NCBI RefSeq assembly: GCF_002295115.1
Contig: NZ_NSFV01000016.1
Coordinates: 1-64,000 of the forward strand
Length of the DNA stretch: 64,000 nt
Source of the DNA: Mesorhizobium sp. WSM4311
Lineage (GTDB): Bacteria > Pseudomonadota > Alphaproteobacteria > Rhizobiales > Rhizobiaceae
Direction of reading: 5' to 3'
The stretch's first letter is position 1. The number at the start of each line of letters is the position of its first letter. Below, one piece after another: positions 11,737 to 20,420 of the stretch. Both the position numbers and the translations under genes were made by a program. The notes under the pieces were generated by a model. It did not search any database. It was not told where the DNA came from and was given only the letters and a program-made list of their open reading frames with translations.

Positions 11737-12296
11737 GAGGCCGACTGCTGCCGCGCCAGCCTCTCGTCGATGCGCTTGACCGCTTCCGTCAGCCGCACGA
11801 TCTCGTCGCGCATGCCGATGATCTGGCTGTGGCGCAGTTCATCGAGTTTCTCGTGCAGCGCCATGATCTCGATCTCGGCCTTCAGATTGACCTCATAATC
11901 ATGGGCGGCGTCGATGCGGTCGCGTTCGGTCTGGCGGTTCTGCGCCATCATGATCACCGGCGCCTGCAAGGCGGCGACCATCGACAGCACCAGATTGAGG
12001 AAGATGAACGGGTAAGGGTCGAAGGCATCGCGCGTCAAAAGCCAGACATTGCCGACTGTCCAGACAACCAGGAAAGCGATGAAGCCCAGGATGAAGGACC
12101 AGGAGCCGCCGATGCGGGCGATCGTATCGGCGAGGCGGTCGCCAAAGGTCTGGTGGAAAGCGACGGCCTTGTTGGTGTCCCTGGAGATCGTGGTGCGCTC
12201 GAGCGTCGATTGCAGCACGCGGCTCTCCAACTGGCTGAGGCCGTCCGGCCGTCGCTTGAGCCAGCGGTTCGCCAGGTCGTCGATTGTCTTGTTCAT
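11733..12296 (-). CDS. DUF1003 family membrane protein
   Basis: A 187-residue DUF1003 protein. The cytoplasmic N-terminal part has the family's ADTIARIGGSWSFI segment, followed by two transmembrane helices (FILGFIAFLVVWTVGNVW and PYPFIFLNLVLSMVAALQAP). A C-terminal coiled coil covers the LHEKLDELRH and LTEAVKRIDERL region. The function is unknown. The start at 12296 (MNKTIDDL) removes an upstream in-frame extension without family similarity. It is the first gene of a two-gene unit with dedA. Confidence 0.88.
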   Translation of the reverse strand: MNKTIDDLANRWLKRRPDGLSQLESRVLQSTLERTTISRDTNKAVAFHQTFGDRLADTIARIGGSWSFILGFIAFLVVWTVGNVWLLTRDAFDPYPFIFLNLVLSMVAALQAPVIMMAQNRQTERDRIDAAHDYEVNLKAEIEIMALHEKLDELRHSQIIGMRDEIVRLTEAVKRIDERLARQQSAS

Positions 12297-12382
12297 GGCC
12301 GTCTCCGTCGTCAGTGGAGATAGACGTAGAGGCTGCCGCCTCTCGCGGGAAGTGTTACATTCAAGCCAGCAGCGAGGGACCC

Positions 12383-13099
12383 ATGGCCGATTTCCAGAAA
12401 ATTCGCCTGCGCGCGGCAAAGCGCAAGGGCGGCGAAGCCGAGCTTGCAACGCTGCTTGGGCCAGTGCCCGACAATGCCGCGGTCGCCGATACCCCGGACG
12501 ACCGCATTCTCTCGACCATGGCCGAGCGGATCTTTGCCGCCGGTTTCGTCTGGCGGGTCATCGAGCAGAAATGGCCCGGTTTCGAGGAGGCGTTTCTGCG
12601 CTTCGAGCCGAAGCGGCTGTTGTTCCAGCCTGACGATTTCTGGCACGATCTGGCTTCCGACCAGCGCATTGTGCGCAACCCGCAGAAAATCAAATCCGTG
12701 CGCGACAACGCTGCCTTCGTCGAACGCGTGTCGAAGGAGCATGGCGGCTTCGGCGAATTCCTCGCCAACTGGCCTGCCGACGACCAGGTCGGGCTGATGG
12801 CCTATCTCGGCAAGCATGGCAGCCGGCTGGGCGGCAATACGGGCCAGTATTTCCTGCGCTGGCTGGGCTGGGATGCCTTCGTCATCTCGGCCGACATGGC
12901 AGCAGCGCTTCGTGACGCCGGCCTCGACATCGCCGAAAGCCCGACCTCGAAGAGGGACCTCGACAAGATCCAGGCGCAGATCAATCAATGGGTGGCGGAC
13001 ACCAGCCTGCCGCGCCGGCACATTTCGCGCATCCTGGCGATGTCGATCGGCGAGAACCATTCTCCGCAGTCGCTGCGCGAATATATGGGCGACGACTGA
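12383..13099 (+). CDS. DNA-3-methyladenine glycosylase I (Tag)-like protein
   Basis: A 238-residue protein resembling the Tag family (COG2818), which removes 3-methyladenine in base excision repair. The AERIFAAGFVWRVIEQKWPGFEEAF stretch has the spacing of Tag's substrate-pocket helices (about 20 residues of it align), and later parts follow the helix-hairpin-helix layout. It is a divergent, longer member, so substrate range is uncertain. The start at 12383 has gcgaggg just upstream. It is divergent from the DUF1003 gene with an 86-base gap. Confidence 0.7.
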   Translation: MADFQKIRLRAAKRKGGEAELATLLGPVPDNAAVADTPDDRILSTMAERIFAAGFVWRVIEQKWPGFEEAFLRFEPKRLLFQPDDFWHDLASDQRIVRNPQKIKSVRDNAAFVERVSKEHGGFGEFLANWPADDQVGLMAYLGKHGSRLGGNTGQYFLRWLGWDAFVISADMAAALRDAGLDIAESPTSKRDLDKIQAQINQWVADTSLPRRHISRILAMSIGENHSPQSLREYMGDD

Positions 13100-13172
13100 T
13101 CGACGGTCTCGGTCGGGGTGGTCCAAGCCAACGCCATTGCGAGGCGAATTGTGCCGCGCTAAGTCAGCAGGC

Positions 13173-14849
13173 ATGACCAAGAAGCCCGACCTACTGCGCA
13201 TCGCGATCGCCCAGCTCAACCCGACCGTCGGCGATGTCGCCGGCAATCTCGCCAAGGCCCGCGAGGCGAGGGCGGATGCCAGGCGCCAGGGCGCCGATCT
13301 CGTGCTCTACACCGAGCTTTTCCTCGCCGGTTATCCTCCCGAGGACCTGGTGCTGAAGCCGGCCTTCCTGAAGGCCTGCGAAAAGGCGGCGCAGGAGTTT
13401 GCCGCCGATACATCGGATGGCGGCCCCGGCGTCATCATCGGCACGCCGCTGAAGCGCAAGAGCGGCACGCACAATTCGATCGTCGTCGCCGATGGTGGCA
13501 AGATCATCGCCGAACGCTACAAGCTCGACCTGCCGAATTATGGCGAGTTCGATGAGAAGCGCGTGTTCCAGGCAGGACCCGAGATCCAGGGACCTGTCAA
13601 TTTCCGTGGCGTGCGCATCGGCATTCCGATTTGCGAGGACATCTGGGGCGATGTCGGCATCTGCGAATCGCTGGCGGAAAGCGGGGCAGAAATCCTGCTG
13701 GTTCCGAACGGCTCGCCTTACTATCGGGCCAAGATCGATGTCCGCCATCAGGTCGTCATCCGCCAGGTCATCGAATGCGGATTGCCCATCACCTATGCCA
13801 ATCAGCTTGGCGGTCAGGATGAGCTGATCTTCGACGGCGCGTCGTTTGCCATCGGCGCCGACAAGACATTGGCTTTCCAGATGAGCCAGTTCGAGGAAGC
13901 GGTCGACGTCATCACATGGAAGCGCGGGGAGGACGGCTGGGTCTGCTCGGAAGGGCCAATGTCGAAGATCCCCGAGCGGGAGGAGGCCGACTATCGCGCC
14001 TGCATGCTGGGCCTGCGCGACTACGTCAACAAGAACGGCTTCAAGAATGTGGTGCTCGGCCTGTCCGGCGGCATCGATTCGGCGATCTGTGCCGCCCTTG
14101 CCGTCGACGCGCTCGGCGAAGAGCGGTTGCGCGCGGTGATGATGCCCTACCGCTACACCTCGAAGGATTCGCTCAAGGACGCCGAGGATTGCGCCCGCGC
14201 GCTCGGCTGCCGTTATGACATCGTGCCGATCTTCGAGCCGGTCGAAGGTTTCCTGCATGCGCTGACGCAGCTCTTCGAGGGCACCAAGGAAGGCATCACC
14301 GAGGAAAATTTGCAGAGCCGTGCGCGCGGCACCATCCTGATGGCGATTTCCAACAAATTCGGCTCGATGGTGGTCACGACAGGCAACAAGAGCGAGATGT
14401 CGGTCGGTTATGCCACGCTCTATGGCGATATGAATGGCGGCTTCAATCCGATCAAGGACCTCTACAAGATGCAGGTCTACGCGCTGTCGCGCTGGCGTAA
14501 CAGCCATGTGCCGCCTGGCGCGCTCGGGCCGTCGGGCGAGGTCATCCCGAAGAACATCATCGACAAGGCGCCGTCGGCGGAGTTGCGCGAGAACCAGACC
14601 GACCAGGATTCGCTGCCGCCCTATCCGGTGCTGGACGACATTCTCGAATGCCTGGTCGAGAATGAGATGGGCGTCGACGAGATCGTCGCGCGCGGCCATG
14701 ACCGGGCGACGGTGACGCGCATCGAACACCTGCTTTACATCGCCGAATACAAGCGCCGGCAGGCGGCACCGGGGGTGAAGATCACCCGTAAGAATTTCGG
14801 CCGCGATCGCCGCTATCCCATCACCAACCGTTTCAGGGATCGTGGGTAA
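13173..14849 (+). CDS. nadE: Glutamine-dependent NAD+ synthetase
   Basis: A 558-residue two-domain enzyme that amidates nicotinic acid adenine dinucleotide to NAD+ using glutamine. The N-terminal nitrilase-type glutaminase has its Glu-Lys-Cys triad at E48 (YTELFLAGYP), K117 (YKLDLPNYGEF) and C154 (PICEDIWG). The C-terminal ATP pyrophosphatase domain carries the P-loop SGGIDS at 298-303 and the TGNKSEMSVGYATLYGD stretch. The start MTKKPDLLRIA at 13173 matches the glutaminase beginning; a frame extending to 12816 overlaps the Tag-like gene and was rejected. Confidence 0.96.
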   Translation: MTKKPDLLRIAIAQLNPTVGDVAGNLAKAREARADARRQGADLVLYTELFLAGYPPEDLVLKPAFLKACEKAAQEFAADTSDGGPGVIIGTPLKRKSGTHNSIVVADGGKIIAERYKLDLPNYGEFDEKRVFQAGPEIQGPVNFRGVRIGIPICEDIWGDVGICESLAESGAEILLVPNGSPYYRAKIDVRHQVVIRQVIECGLPITYANQLGGQDELIFDGASFAIGADKTLAFQMSQFEEAVDVITWKRGEDGWVCSEGPMSKIPEREEADYRACMLGLRDYVNKNGFKNVVLGLSGGIDSAICAALAVDALGEERLRAVMMPYRYTSKDSLKDAEDCARALGCRYDIVPIFEPVEGFLHALTQLFEGTKEGITEENLQSRARGTILMAISNKFGSMVVTTGNKSEMSVGYATLYGDMNGGFNPIKDLYKMQVYALSRWRNSHVPPGALGPSGEVIPKNIIDKAPSAELRENQTDQDSLPPYPVLDDILECLVENEMGVDEIVARGHDRATVTRIEHLLYIAEYKRRQAAPGVKITRKNFGRDRRYPITNRFRDRG

Positions 14850-14902
14850 CGCGCAGTTCGTCCAATGGGCGAAAATACGCGATGCCGCGAGGCGAGACAG
14901 CC

Positions 14903-15313
14903 ATGCTGGACTGTGAGATCAGCTTCGACCTTGCGCGAATCGACTTCCGTGCGACCTCCAACCTGCTGATGGCGAGCTATTGGGGGGCTGGACGCAGCGA
15001 CGAGTTTCATCGCCGGGCCTTCGCCAATTCGTTCTGCGCCGCCGCCTACATCGACGGAAAGCAGGTCGGTTTCGGCAGGGCGATCACCGACCGCACGGTG
15101 TTCGCCTATCTTGCCGACATCATCGTCTGGCCCGAGAATCGCGGGCAGGGCATTGGCCAGCGGCTGGTGCAGGCACTCATCGATCATCCCGAGCTCGGCA
15201 CCGTCTCGCACTGGAGCCTGTCGACCGGTGATGCGCATGGGGTCTACGAAAAGCTGGGCTTCAAGGCATCGACCGATGGCCGATACATGCGCTTGGACCG
15301 CACGCCCCAGTGA
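14903..15313 (+). CDS. GNAT family N-acetyltransferase
   Basis: A 136-residue protein with a GNAT fold. ADIIVWPENRGQGIGQRLVQ contains the acetyl-CoA-binding R/Q-x-x-G-x-G/A signature, and the GVYEKLGFKA motif near the C-terminus is typical. The acceptor substrate is unknown. The start at 14903 (MLDCEIS) is preceded by gaggcgag at good spacing; an ATG at 14882 would add seven residues. Confidence 0.85.
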   Translation: MLDCEISFDLARIDFRATSNLLMASYWGAGRSDEFHRRAFANSFCAAAYIDGKQVGFGRAITDRTVFAYLADIIVWPENRGQGIGQRLVQALIDHPELGTVSHWSLSTGDAHGVYEKLGFKASTDGRYMRLDRTPQ

Positions 15314-15397
15314 CCGCAACGCGGCGAAAGCTCCCGCCGCCGTTGTTGCAAAATAATCGCACTGGTTGCACCGGATACGCTTTTTGGCAAGGCCCGT

Positions 15398-15426
15398 CTT
15401 GGCGTTGCATCAGAGCGTCTCTATAA
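15398..15426 (+). promoter_or_regulatory. Predicted sigma-70-type promoter of the ABC exporter leader
   Basis: CTTGGC (15398-15403), an exact 17-base spacer and CTATAA (15421-15426) match the rhizobial consensus CTTGAC-N17-CTATAT. Transcription would start near 15433, giving a leader of about 270 bases before the ABC gene start at 15706. Confidence 0.6.
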
Positions 15427-15600
15427 GGACCACTCCGCGATTCATTTGCGGGAGGTCCGAATGGCAGTATTTAAAATGGTAATGCGAGGCCGCGAAGCCT
15501 AGGCCTCATCTGGCGCCGCGCGAAGGTCCGCCCTTCGCATCGGAGCCAAATTGAGCACAGGCTTATGCCGATGCCGGTCGCCGCCCGATTACGGGCGTGA
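15427..15600 (+). promoter_or_regulatory. Structured leader with possible attenuator
   Basis: Several hairpins can be read in order. GGACC (15427-15431) pairs with GGTCC (15454-15458) and places the mini-ORF ribosome site in a stem. GAGGCC/GGCCTC pair at 15486-15507. GCGAAGG (15520-15526) pairs with CCTTCGC (15532-15538). GCCCG (15583-15587) pairs with CGGGC (15592-15596). ATGCGA (15482-15487) can instead pair with TCGCAT (15535-15540), competing with the third hairpin. A second 11-codon mini-ORF (MPMPVAARLRA) runs 15565-15600. No known riboswitch class was recognised. Confidence 0.4.
15461..15502 (+). CDS. Leader mini-ORF (13 codons) upstream of the ABC exporter
   Basis: ATG at 15461 to TAG at 15500-15502 encodes MAVFKMVMRGREA. 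It has one of the strongest ribosome sites in the window, gcgggaggtccga. The last codons and the stop lie in a hairpin, GAGGCC (15486-15491) with GGCCTC (15502-15507). The 3' strand of the next hairpin can alternatively pair with ATGCGA inside this mini-ORF. The layout suggests a regulatory leader peptide rather than a functional protein. Confidence 0.45.
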   Translation: MAVFKMVMRGREA

Positions 15601-15705
15601 CGCCAAAATATGCCATTCCGCTTCTGGGCAATCATTCGCCCCTTGCGCGGCTTCTTCAATTTTCGACCTTACTGGGATCGGGCTCGTTTGCGCCCGAATG
15701 ACATC

Positions 15706-17511
15706 ATGGCTCGTTTCAAGATCGATTTGCGCGCGAGCGCCTTTCGCAGCGTTCTTGGTTTCACACTTACCCATTGGCGGCGCCAGCCCTGGCGGCTTTC
15801 GCTGATCATGGGTGGTTTCCTGCTGTCGACGCTGGCCGACGTCCTGACGCCGCTCTATTCCGGCCGCCTGGTCGACGCCGTCGCCAGCAGCGCCGGCGCG
15901 GACGCCATTGCCTGGAACGCCGCCATGACGGCGTTTTCGATATTGATGGCGCTTGCCTTGACGGGCGTCGTGCTGCGCAACCTGGCATTCATGGGCATCG
16001 TCGAACTGACGCTGAAGATGATGGCCGACATTGCCGCCGATGCCTTCCATCGCGTCCAGCGCTTTTCCACCGACTGGCACGCCAACAGCTTTGCCGGCTC
16101 GACCGTGCGCAAGGTGACGCGCGGCATGTGGGCGCTCGACCTGCTCAACGACACCATCCTGATCGCGCTCTTGCCATCGGTGGTCATGCTCGTCGGCTCG
16201 ACGCTGCTGCTTGGCTGGTTCTGGCCGCTGATGGGCGTGGTCGTTGCCGTCGGCTCGGTGCTGTTCATCACTGTGACGGCGATGCTGTCGCTTGGCTATG
16301 TCGCGCCGGCGGCCAGGCTCGCCAACACCTGGGACACGCGCCTTGGCGGTTCGCTTGCCGACGCTGTCAGCTGCAACGCCGTGGTCAAGGGCTTTGGCGC
16401 CGAGGTGCGCGAAGAGCGCCGCCTCGCCAAGGTTGTCGCCAAATGGCGGGCGCGCACGCGGCGCACCTGGGTGCGCGGCACCGTCAACGGCACCACGCAA
16501 GGGGCGTTGCTGCTGGTCATGCGCGCCGCGGTGATCGGCCTGTCGCTGCTGCTGTGGTCGTGGGGGCAGGCGAGCGCCGGCGACGTCGCCTTCGTGCTGA
16601 CCTCGTTCTTCGTGCTGCAGGGCTATCTCAGGGATATCGGCACGCATATCCGCAATTTGCAGCGTTCGATCAACGACATGGAGGAACTGGTCGATTTCCA
16701 GTCCGAACCGCTCGGCATCGAGGACCGGCCCGGCGCCAGGCCGATCCGGATCACGCAAGGGTCGATCAGCTTCGACAAGGTCACTTTTCACTACGGCAAT
16801 CACCGGTCGCCGCTCTATCGCGACTTTTCGGTCGATATCGCGCCGGGTGAACGCGTCGGGCTCGTCGGTCACTCCGGTTCGGGCAAGACGACATTCGTCA
16901 AGCTGATCCAGAGGCTCTATGACGTCAATGCGGGCAAGATCCTGATCGACGGCCAGGACATCTCGCAGGTGGCGCAGGCGTCGCTGCGCGGGCAGATCGC
17001 GATCGTCCAGCAGGAGCCGATCCTGTTCCATCGCTCGCTGGCCGAAAACATCGCCTATGCCAGGCCAAACGCGACGCAGGAGGAGATCGAGCATGCCGCG
17101 AAGCTGGCCAGCGCGCATGACTTCATCACCAGCCTGCCAAAGGGTTATGGCACGCTGGTCGGCGAGCGCGGCGTGAAATTGTCGGGCGGCGAGCGGCAGC
17201 GCGTGGCCATCGCGCGCGCCTTCCTGGCCGATGCGCGCATCCTGATCCTGGACGAGGCGACGTCGAGCCTCGATTCGGAATCGGAGGTGCTTATCCAGCA
17301 GGCGATGGAGCGGCTGATGGTCGGCCGCACCACGCTGGTCATCGCGCACCGGCTGTCGACGGTGCGAGCGCTCGACAGGCTGCTGGTCTTCGATCGCGGC
17401 AACGTCGTCGAGGAAGGCTCGCATGACGAACTGATCCGGCTGAAGGGTGGCATCTACCGCCGCCTGTTCGAGCGTCAGGCGCTCGAACTCACCAAGGGAC
17501 TGGTCATCTGA
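15706..17511 (+). CDS. ABC exporter, fused permease/ATP-binding protein
   Basis: A 601-residue type IV ABC half-transporter. A six-helix transmembrane domain (about residues 20-320) is followed by a nucleotide-binding domain with Walker A GHSGSGKTT, signature LSGGERQR, Walker B ILILDEATSSLDSE and the H-loop in IAHRLST. It should form a homodimeric exporter for a lipid, drug or peptide; the substrate is not evident. The start is uncertain: 15706 (MARFKIDLRAS) or in-frame 15610, which would add an aromatic/Arg-rich 32 residues. The gene lies behind a long structured leader, and a hairpin follows the stop. Confidence 0.9.
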   Translation: MARFKIDLRASAFRSVLGFTLTHWRRQPWRLSLIMGGFLLSTLADVLTPLYSGRLVDAVASSAGADAIAWNAAMTAFSILMALALTGVVLRNLAFMGIVELTLKMMADIAADAFHRVQRFSTDWHANSFAGSTVRKVTRGMWALDLLNDTILIALLPSVVMLVGSTLLLGWFWPLMGVVVAVGSVLFITVTAMLSLGYVAPAARLANTWDTRLGGSLADAVSCNAVVKGFGAEVREERRLAKVVAKWRARTRRTWVRGTVNGTTQGALLLVMRAAVIGLSLLLWSWGQASAGDVAFVLTSFFVLQGYLRDIGTHIRNLQRSINDMEELVDFQSEPLGIEDRPGARPIRITQGSISFDKVTFHYGNHRSPLYRDFSVDIAPGERVGLVGHSGSGKTTFVKLIQRLYDVNAGKILIDGQDISQVAQASLRGQIAIVQQEPILFHRSLAENIAYARPNATQEEIEHAAKLASAHDFITSLPKGYGTLVGERGVKLSGGERQRVAIARAFLADARILILDEATSSLDSESEVLIQQAMERLMVGRTTLVIAHRLSTVRALDRLLVFDRGNVVEEGSHDELIRLKGGIYRRLFERQALELTKGLVI

Positions 17512-17516
17512 CCTGA

Positions 17517-17546
17517 GATGGCCTCCGCCATCGGCCGGAGGCCATC
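17517..17546 (+). terminator. Hairpin after the ABC exporter gene
   Basis: GATGGCCTCCG and CGGAGGCCATC form a perfect 11-base-pair stem starting six bases after the stop codon. No T-run follows, so termination may be incomplete or the hairpin may protect the 3' end. Confidence 0.5.
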
Positions 17547-17569
17547 TCCATCAGGCGCTGTCAGACAGA

Positions 17570-17598
17570 GTGACCTGCGCGGCATACTTTTTTATAAT
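17570..17598 (+). promoter_or_regulatory. Predicted promoter of the GNAT-like gene
   Basis: GTGACC (17570-17575), a 17-base spacer and a perfect TATAAT (17593-17598). A hairpin, GGGTTG (17635-17640) with CAACCC (17653-17658), lies between it and the start codon at 17718. Confidence 0.45.
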
Positions 17599-17717
17599 GC
17601 CGGGGTACAACACGCTATTTCTACCACTGGTTGCGGGTTGTTTACGCAAAAGCAACCCAGGGATCGTAAGCCCGTGCCCTGGGATCAAACTGGTCAGCGC
17701 AGGATTTCGGCTTCACT

Positions 17718-18899
17718 ATGCATCTTGCTTCCGAAGATACCGGTGCGGAAAAAGTAGCTGCGCCGCCGGTGCTGGCAATTCACCATGGCTCGGTTCGGCC
17801 ACTCGCCGCCGAAGATCTCGAGCGGGTCGCCGCACTCTTCCTGACGAAGTTTCGCCGTCGGCGACGTCACCTCCTCGATCGCGCCATCGCTGAGACGGCC
17901 GAGTATATGAGAAAGATCTATCTCGACCCTGCCGGCCAGCCAGGCGCGAGCAACGCTCTTGTCCAGATCAACCCGCAGGGAGATCTGGGTGGCTTCCTCG
18001 GTGTCCTGAAGGCCCGCTACGAGCTCAACGGCGCGACATTGAATGCCGCGATCATCGGTCCGCTCATGGCTGACACCGGCACCGATCACGGTTCGGCCGG
18101 GCCGCAATTGCTGCGTGCCGTGCATCAAGGCGAATTCGATCTGCACCTGACCGATTCGGCCAACCGGGTATCCCTGGCCTTCGCGCGCCCGATGAAATAC
18201 CAGTTGCTGCCGACGCATTGTCTGGGATGGACCCGCATTTTCCGCCCGGCCGCGGTGGCATCGGCCGTGGCGCGCGGTAAATGGCCGGGCCTGCCGCGCT
18301 TCGTGCTCGATCCCTGCGCCCGAGCATTCGATGCTTTTACGAGAAAAAGGTTCGAGCCGCCTGTCCAGCATTCCTCGTCACACCGGATCCATCGCGAACC
18401 GATGGATGCCGCGCTATTTGCGGAGCGGCTGCCGACCCTTGTCTCAGATTACTCGCTGCGGCCGCGCTGGCAGGATGGCGAGCTGCCACGGCTGCTGGCG
18501 CTGGCGGCCGAGAAACGGGCCGACGGCCCCCTTCATTTTGGTGGGACCTACGACGAAGCCGGTAAAATGCTCGGTTGCTACGCTTTCTACGGTCAGGCCG
18601 GCGGCATCGCGAACCTGCTGCAACTCCAGTCCTCTGGACCTCACTGGGGTGCGACGCTGGATGGCGTGATGGAGGACGCGTGGAATATGGGCTGCGCCGG
18701 CATCATCGGGCAGACGCAGAGCAGGTTCATGCCGCAACTCTTCAGCTACAAGAATGTCTTCTTCCGCTATGCCGGGGGGACGATGGTGCGCTCGCGCATC
18801 CCCGAGGTCGCGCAAGCGGTCCGCTCCGGCGACATCTTTATCGGTGGGTTGATGGGCGACCGCTGGACCCGCCTCAGTTCCGACGACTTCGGCCGCTGA
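17718..18899 (+). CDS. Protein of unknown function with GNAT-like features
   Basis: A 393-residue soluble protein. I do not recognise the family with certainty. The first half (HHGSVRPLAAEDLERVAALF) opens like a GNAT acetyltransferase. The second half has a similar alpha/beta pattern (GGTYDEAGKMLGCYAFYG, DGVMEDAWNMGCAGIIGQ), suggesting two tandem GNAT-like modules. No acetyl-CoA P-loop of the R/QxxGxG/A type is clear. It stands alone between the ABC exporter and gltX. No signal peptide or membrane segment was seen. Confidence 0.55.
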   Translation: MHLASEDTGAEKVAAPPVLAIHHGSVRPLAAEDLERVAALFLTKFRRRRRHLLDRAIAETAEYMRKIYLDPAGQPGASNALVQINPQGDLGGFLGVLKARYELNGATLNAAIIGPLMADTGTDHGSAGPQLLRAVHQGEFDLHLTDSANRVSLAFARPMKYQLLPTHCLGWTRIFRPAAVASAVARGKWPGLPRFVLDPCARAFDAFTRKRFEPPVQHSSSHRIHREPMDAALFAERLPTLVSDYSLRPRWQDGELPRLLALAAEKRADGPLHFGGTYDEAGKMLGCYAFYGQAGGIANLLQLQSSGPHWGATLDGVMEDAWNMGCAGIIGQTQSRFMPQLFSYKNVFFRYAGGTMVRSRIPEVAQAVRSGDIFIGGLMGDRWTRLSSDDFGR

Positions 18900-19046
18900 T
18901 CGCTTTCAACCAGCTGTTCTGATCGGATAAGGGCCATGCGCCGCGCATGGCCTCAGTCTTTTCATCGCCCGCGTCATGTTCTATGTGTGCCGACCAGCGC
19001 GGGGGCGCATCTTGTCAATCACAAAGGCATCCGGTACGCCCCGCTC

Positions 19047-20420
19047 ATGACAGTTACCGTTCGTTTCGCCCCGTCACCGACCGGCCGCATCCATATCGGC
19101 AATGCGCGCACCGCTCTGTTCAACTGGCTGTTTGCCCTGAACAACAAGGGCCGCTTCATCCAGCGCTTCGACGACACCGACATTGGCCGTTCGAAGCAGG
19201 AATTCGCCGACGCCATCCTCTACGACCTGCATTGGCTGGGCATCTTCCCCGATGCCACCGAATATCAGTCGCGGCGCTTCGAGGTCTATGACGCGGCGGT
19301 CGAGCGGCTGAAGGCGGCGGGCGTTCTCTACGCCTGCTATGAAACGCCGGAAGAACTCGACCTGAGGCGCAAGGTGCGCCGCACGCGGGGCCTGCCGCCG
19401 GTCTATGGCCGCGAGGCCCTGGCGCTGACACAGGAGCAGGTGGCCGAATACCGGGCCGACGGGCGCCGGCCGCACTGGCGCTTCCTGCTACCCAATTTCA
19501 CCAGCGATCCGCTGCAGCCCGAACGCACGGAGGTTCATTGGAACGATCTGGTGCGTGGCGACGAAACGGTCGATCTCGCTTCGCTCTCGGATCCAGTGCT
19601 GGTGCGCGAGGACGGCACCTATCTCTACACTTTGCCATCCGTCGTCGACGACATCGAGATGGGTGTCAGCCACGTCATCCGCGGCGACGACCATGTCACC
19701 AACACCGGCGTGCAGATTGCCCTGTTCAAGGCTCTGGACGCCGAGCCGCCTGTCTTCGGCCACCACAATCTCTTGACCACCGTCTCGGGCGAAGGGCTGT
19801 CTAAGCGCAGCGGCGCACTCTCCATCGAAAGCCTGCGCGAGGATGGCATCGAGCCGATGGCCGTCGCGTCGCTCGCCGTTCTGGTCGGCACCTCGGAGAA
19901 TGTCGCGGCCGCGCATGATCTCGCCGATCTCGCCGGCCATTTCGACCCGGCCGCGACCTCGAAATCATCGGCCAAGTTCGATCCGGACGAACTGTTCGTG
20001 CTCAACCGCGTGCTGCTGCACCACATGCCGTTCGACGAGGCGCGCGACAGGCTGATGGTGCTTGGCATCTCCGGCGAACAGGCCGAGCCGTTCTGGCTGG
20101 CGGTACGCGGCAATCTCGACCGGCTCGCCGATGCGGTGGGCTGGTGGCGCATCCTGCGCGAGGGGCCGCAGGACAGACCGGAGTTCTCCGACGACGATCG
20201 TGACTTCCTCGGACAGGCCTTCGAAGTCCTGCCCGAAGAGCCCTGGAACGGAGCGGTCTGGAAGGACTGGACCGGCAAGATCAGGGAAGCGACAGGGCGC
20301 AAGGGCAAGGGGCTGTTCATGCCGCTGAGGCTTGCCCTTACTGGACTGCCTTCGGGGCCGGAGCTTGCAGATTTATTGCCGCTGATGGGTCGGGAAGGAA
20401 CGTTGGCCCGACGACCCTGA
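19047..20420 (+). CDS. gltX: Glutamyl-tRNA synthetase
   Basis: A 457-residue class I synthetase charging tRNA-Glu (in rhizobia often also tRNA-Gln, later amidated by GatCAB). The nucleotide-binding HIGH-type box is HIGN at 16-19 within RFAPSPTGRIHIGN, and the KMSKS-type loop is LSKRS at 251-255. Rhizobia usually carry two divergent GltX copies, and the short form here may be the second one. The start at 19047 (MTVTVRFAPSPTG) matches the family N-terminus. Its last 83 bases overlap the convergent DUF2865 gene. Confidence 0.94.
   Translation: MTVTVRFAPSPTGRIHIGNARTALFNWLFALNNKGRFIQRFDDTDIGRSKQEFADAILYDLHWLGIFPDATEYQSRRFEVYDAAVERLKAAGVLYACYETPEELDLRRKVRRTRGLPPVYGREALALTQEQVAEYRADGRRPHWRFLLPNFTSDPLQPERTEVHWNDLVRGDETVDLASLSDPVLVREDGTYLYTLPSVVDDIEMGVSHVIRGDDHVTNTGVQIALFKALDAEPPVFGHHNLLTTVSGEGLSKRSGALSIESLREDGIEPMAVASLAVLVGTSENVAAAHDLADLAGHFDPAATSKSSAKFDPDELFVLNRVLLHHMPFDEARDRLMVLGISGEQAEPFWLAVRGNLDRLADAVGWWRILREGPQDRPEFSDDDRDFLGQAFEVLPEEPWNGAVWKDWTGKIREATGRKGKGLFMPLRLALTGLPSGPELADLLPLMGREGTLARRP

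Noticed and set aside
15427..15600. Known riboswitch or T-box before the ABC exporter
   Set aside because: No conserved core of a riboswitch class I know (cobalamin, TPP, SAM-II, FMN, ykkC) could be found, so only a generic attenuator is proposed.
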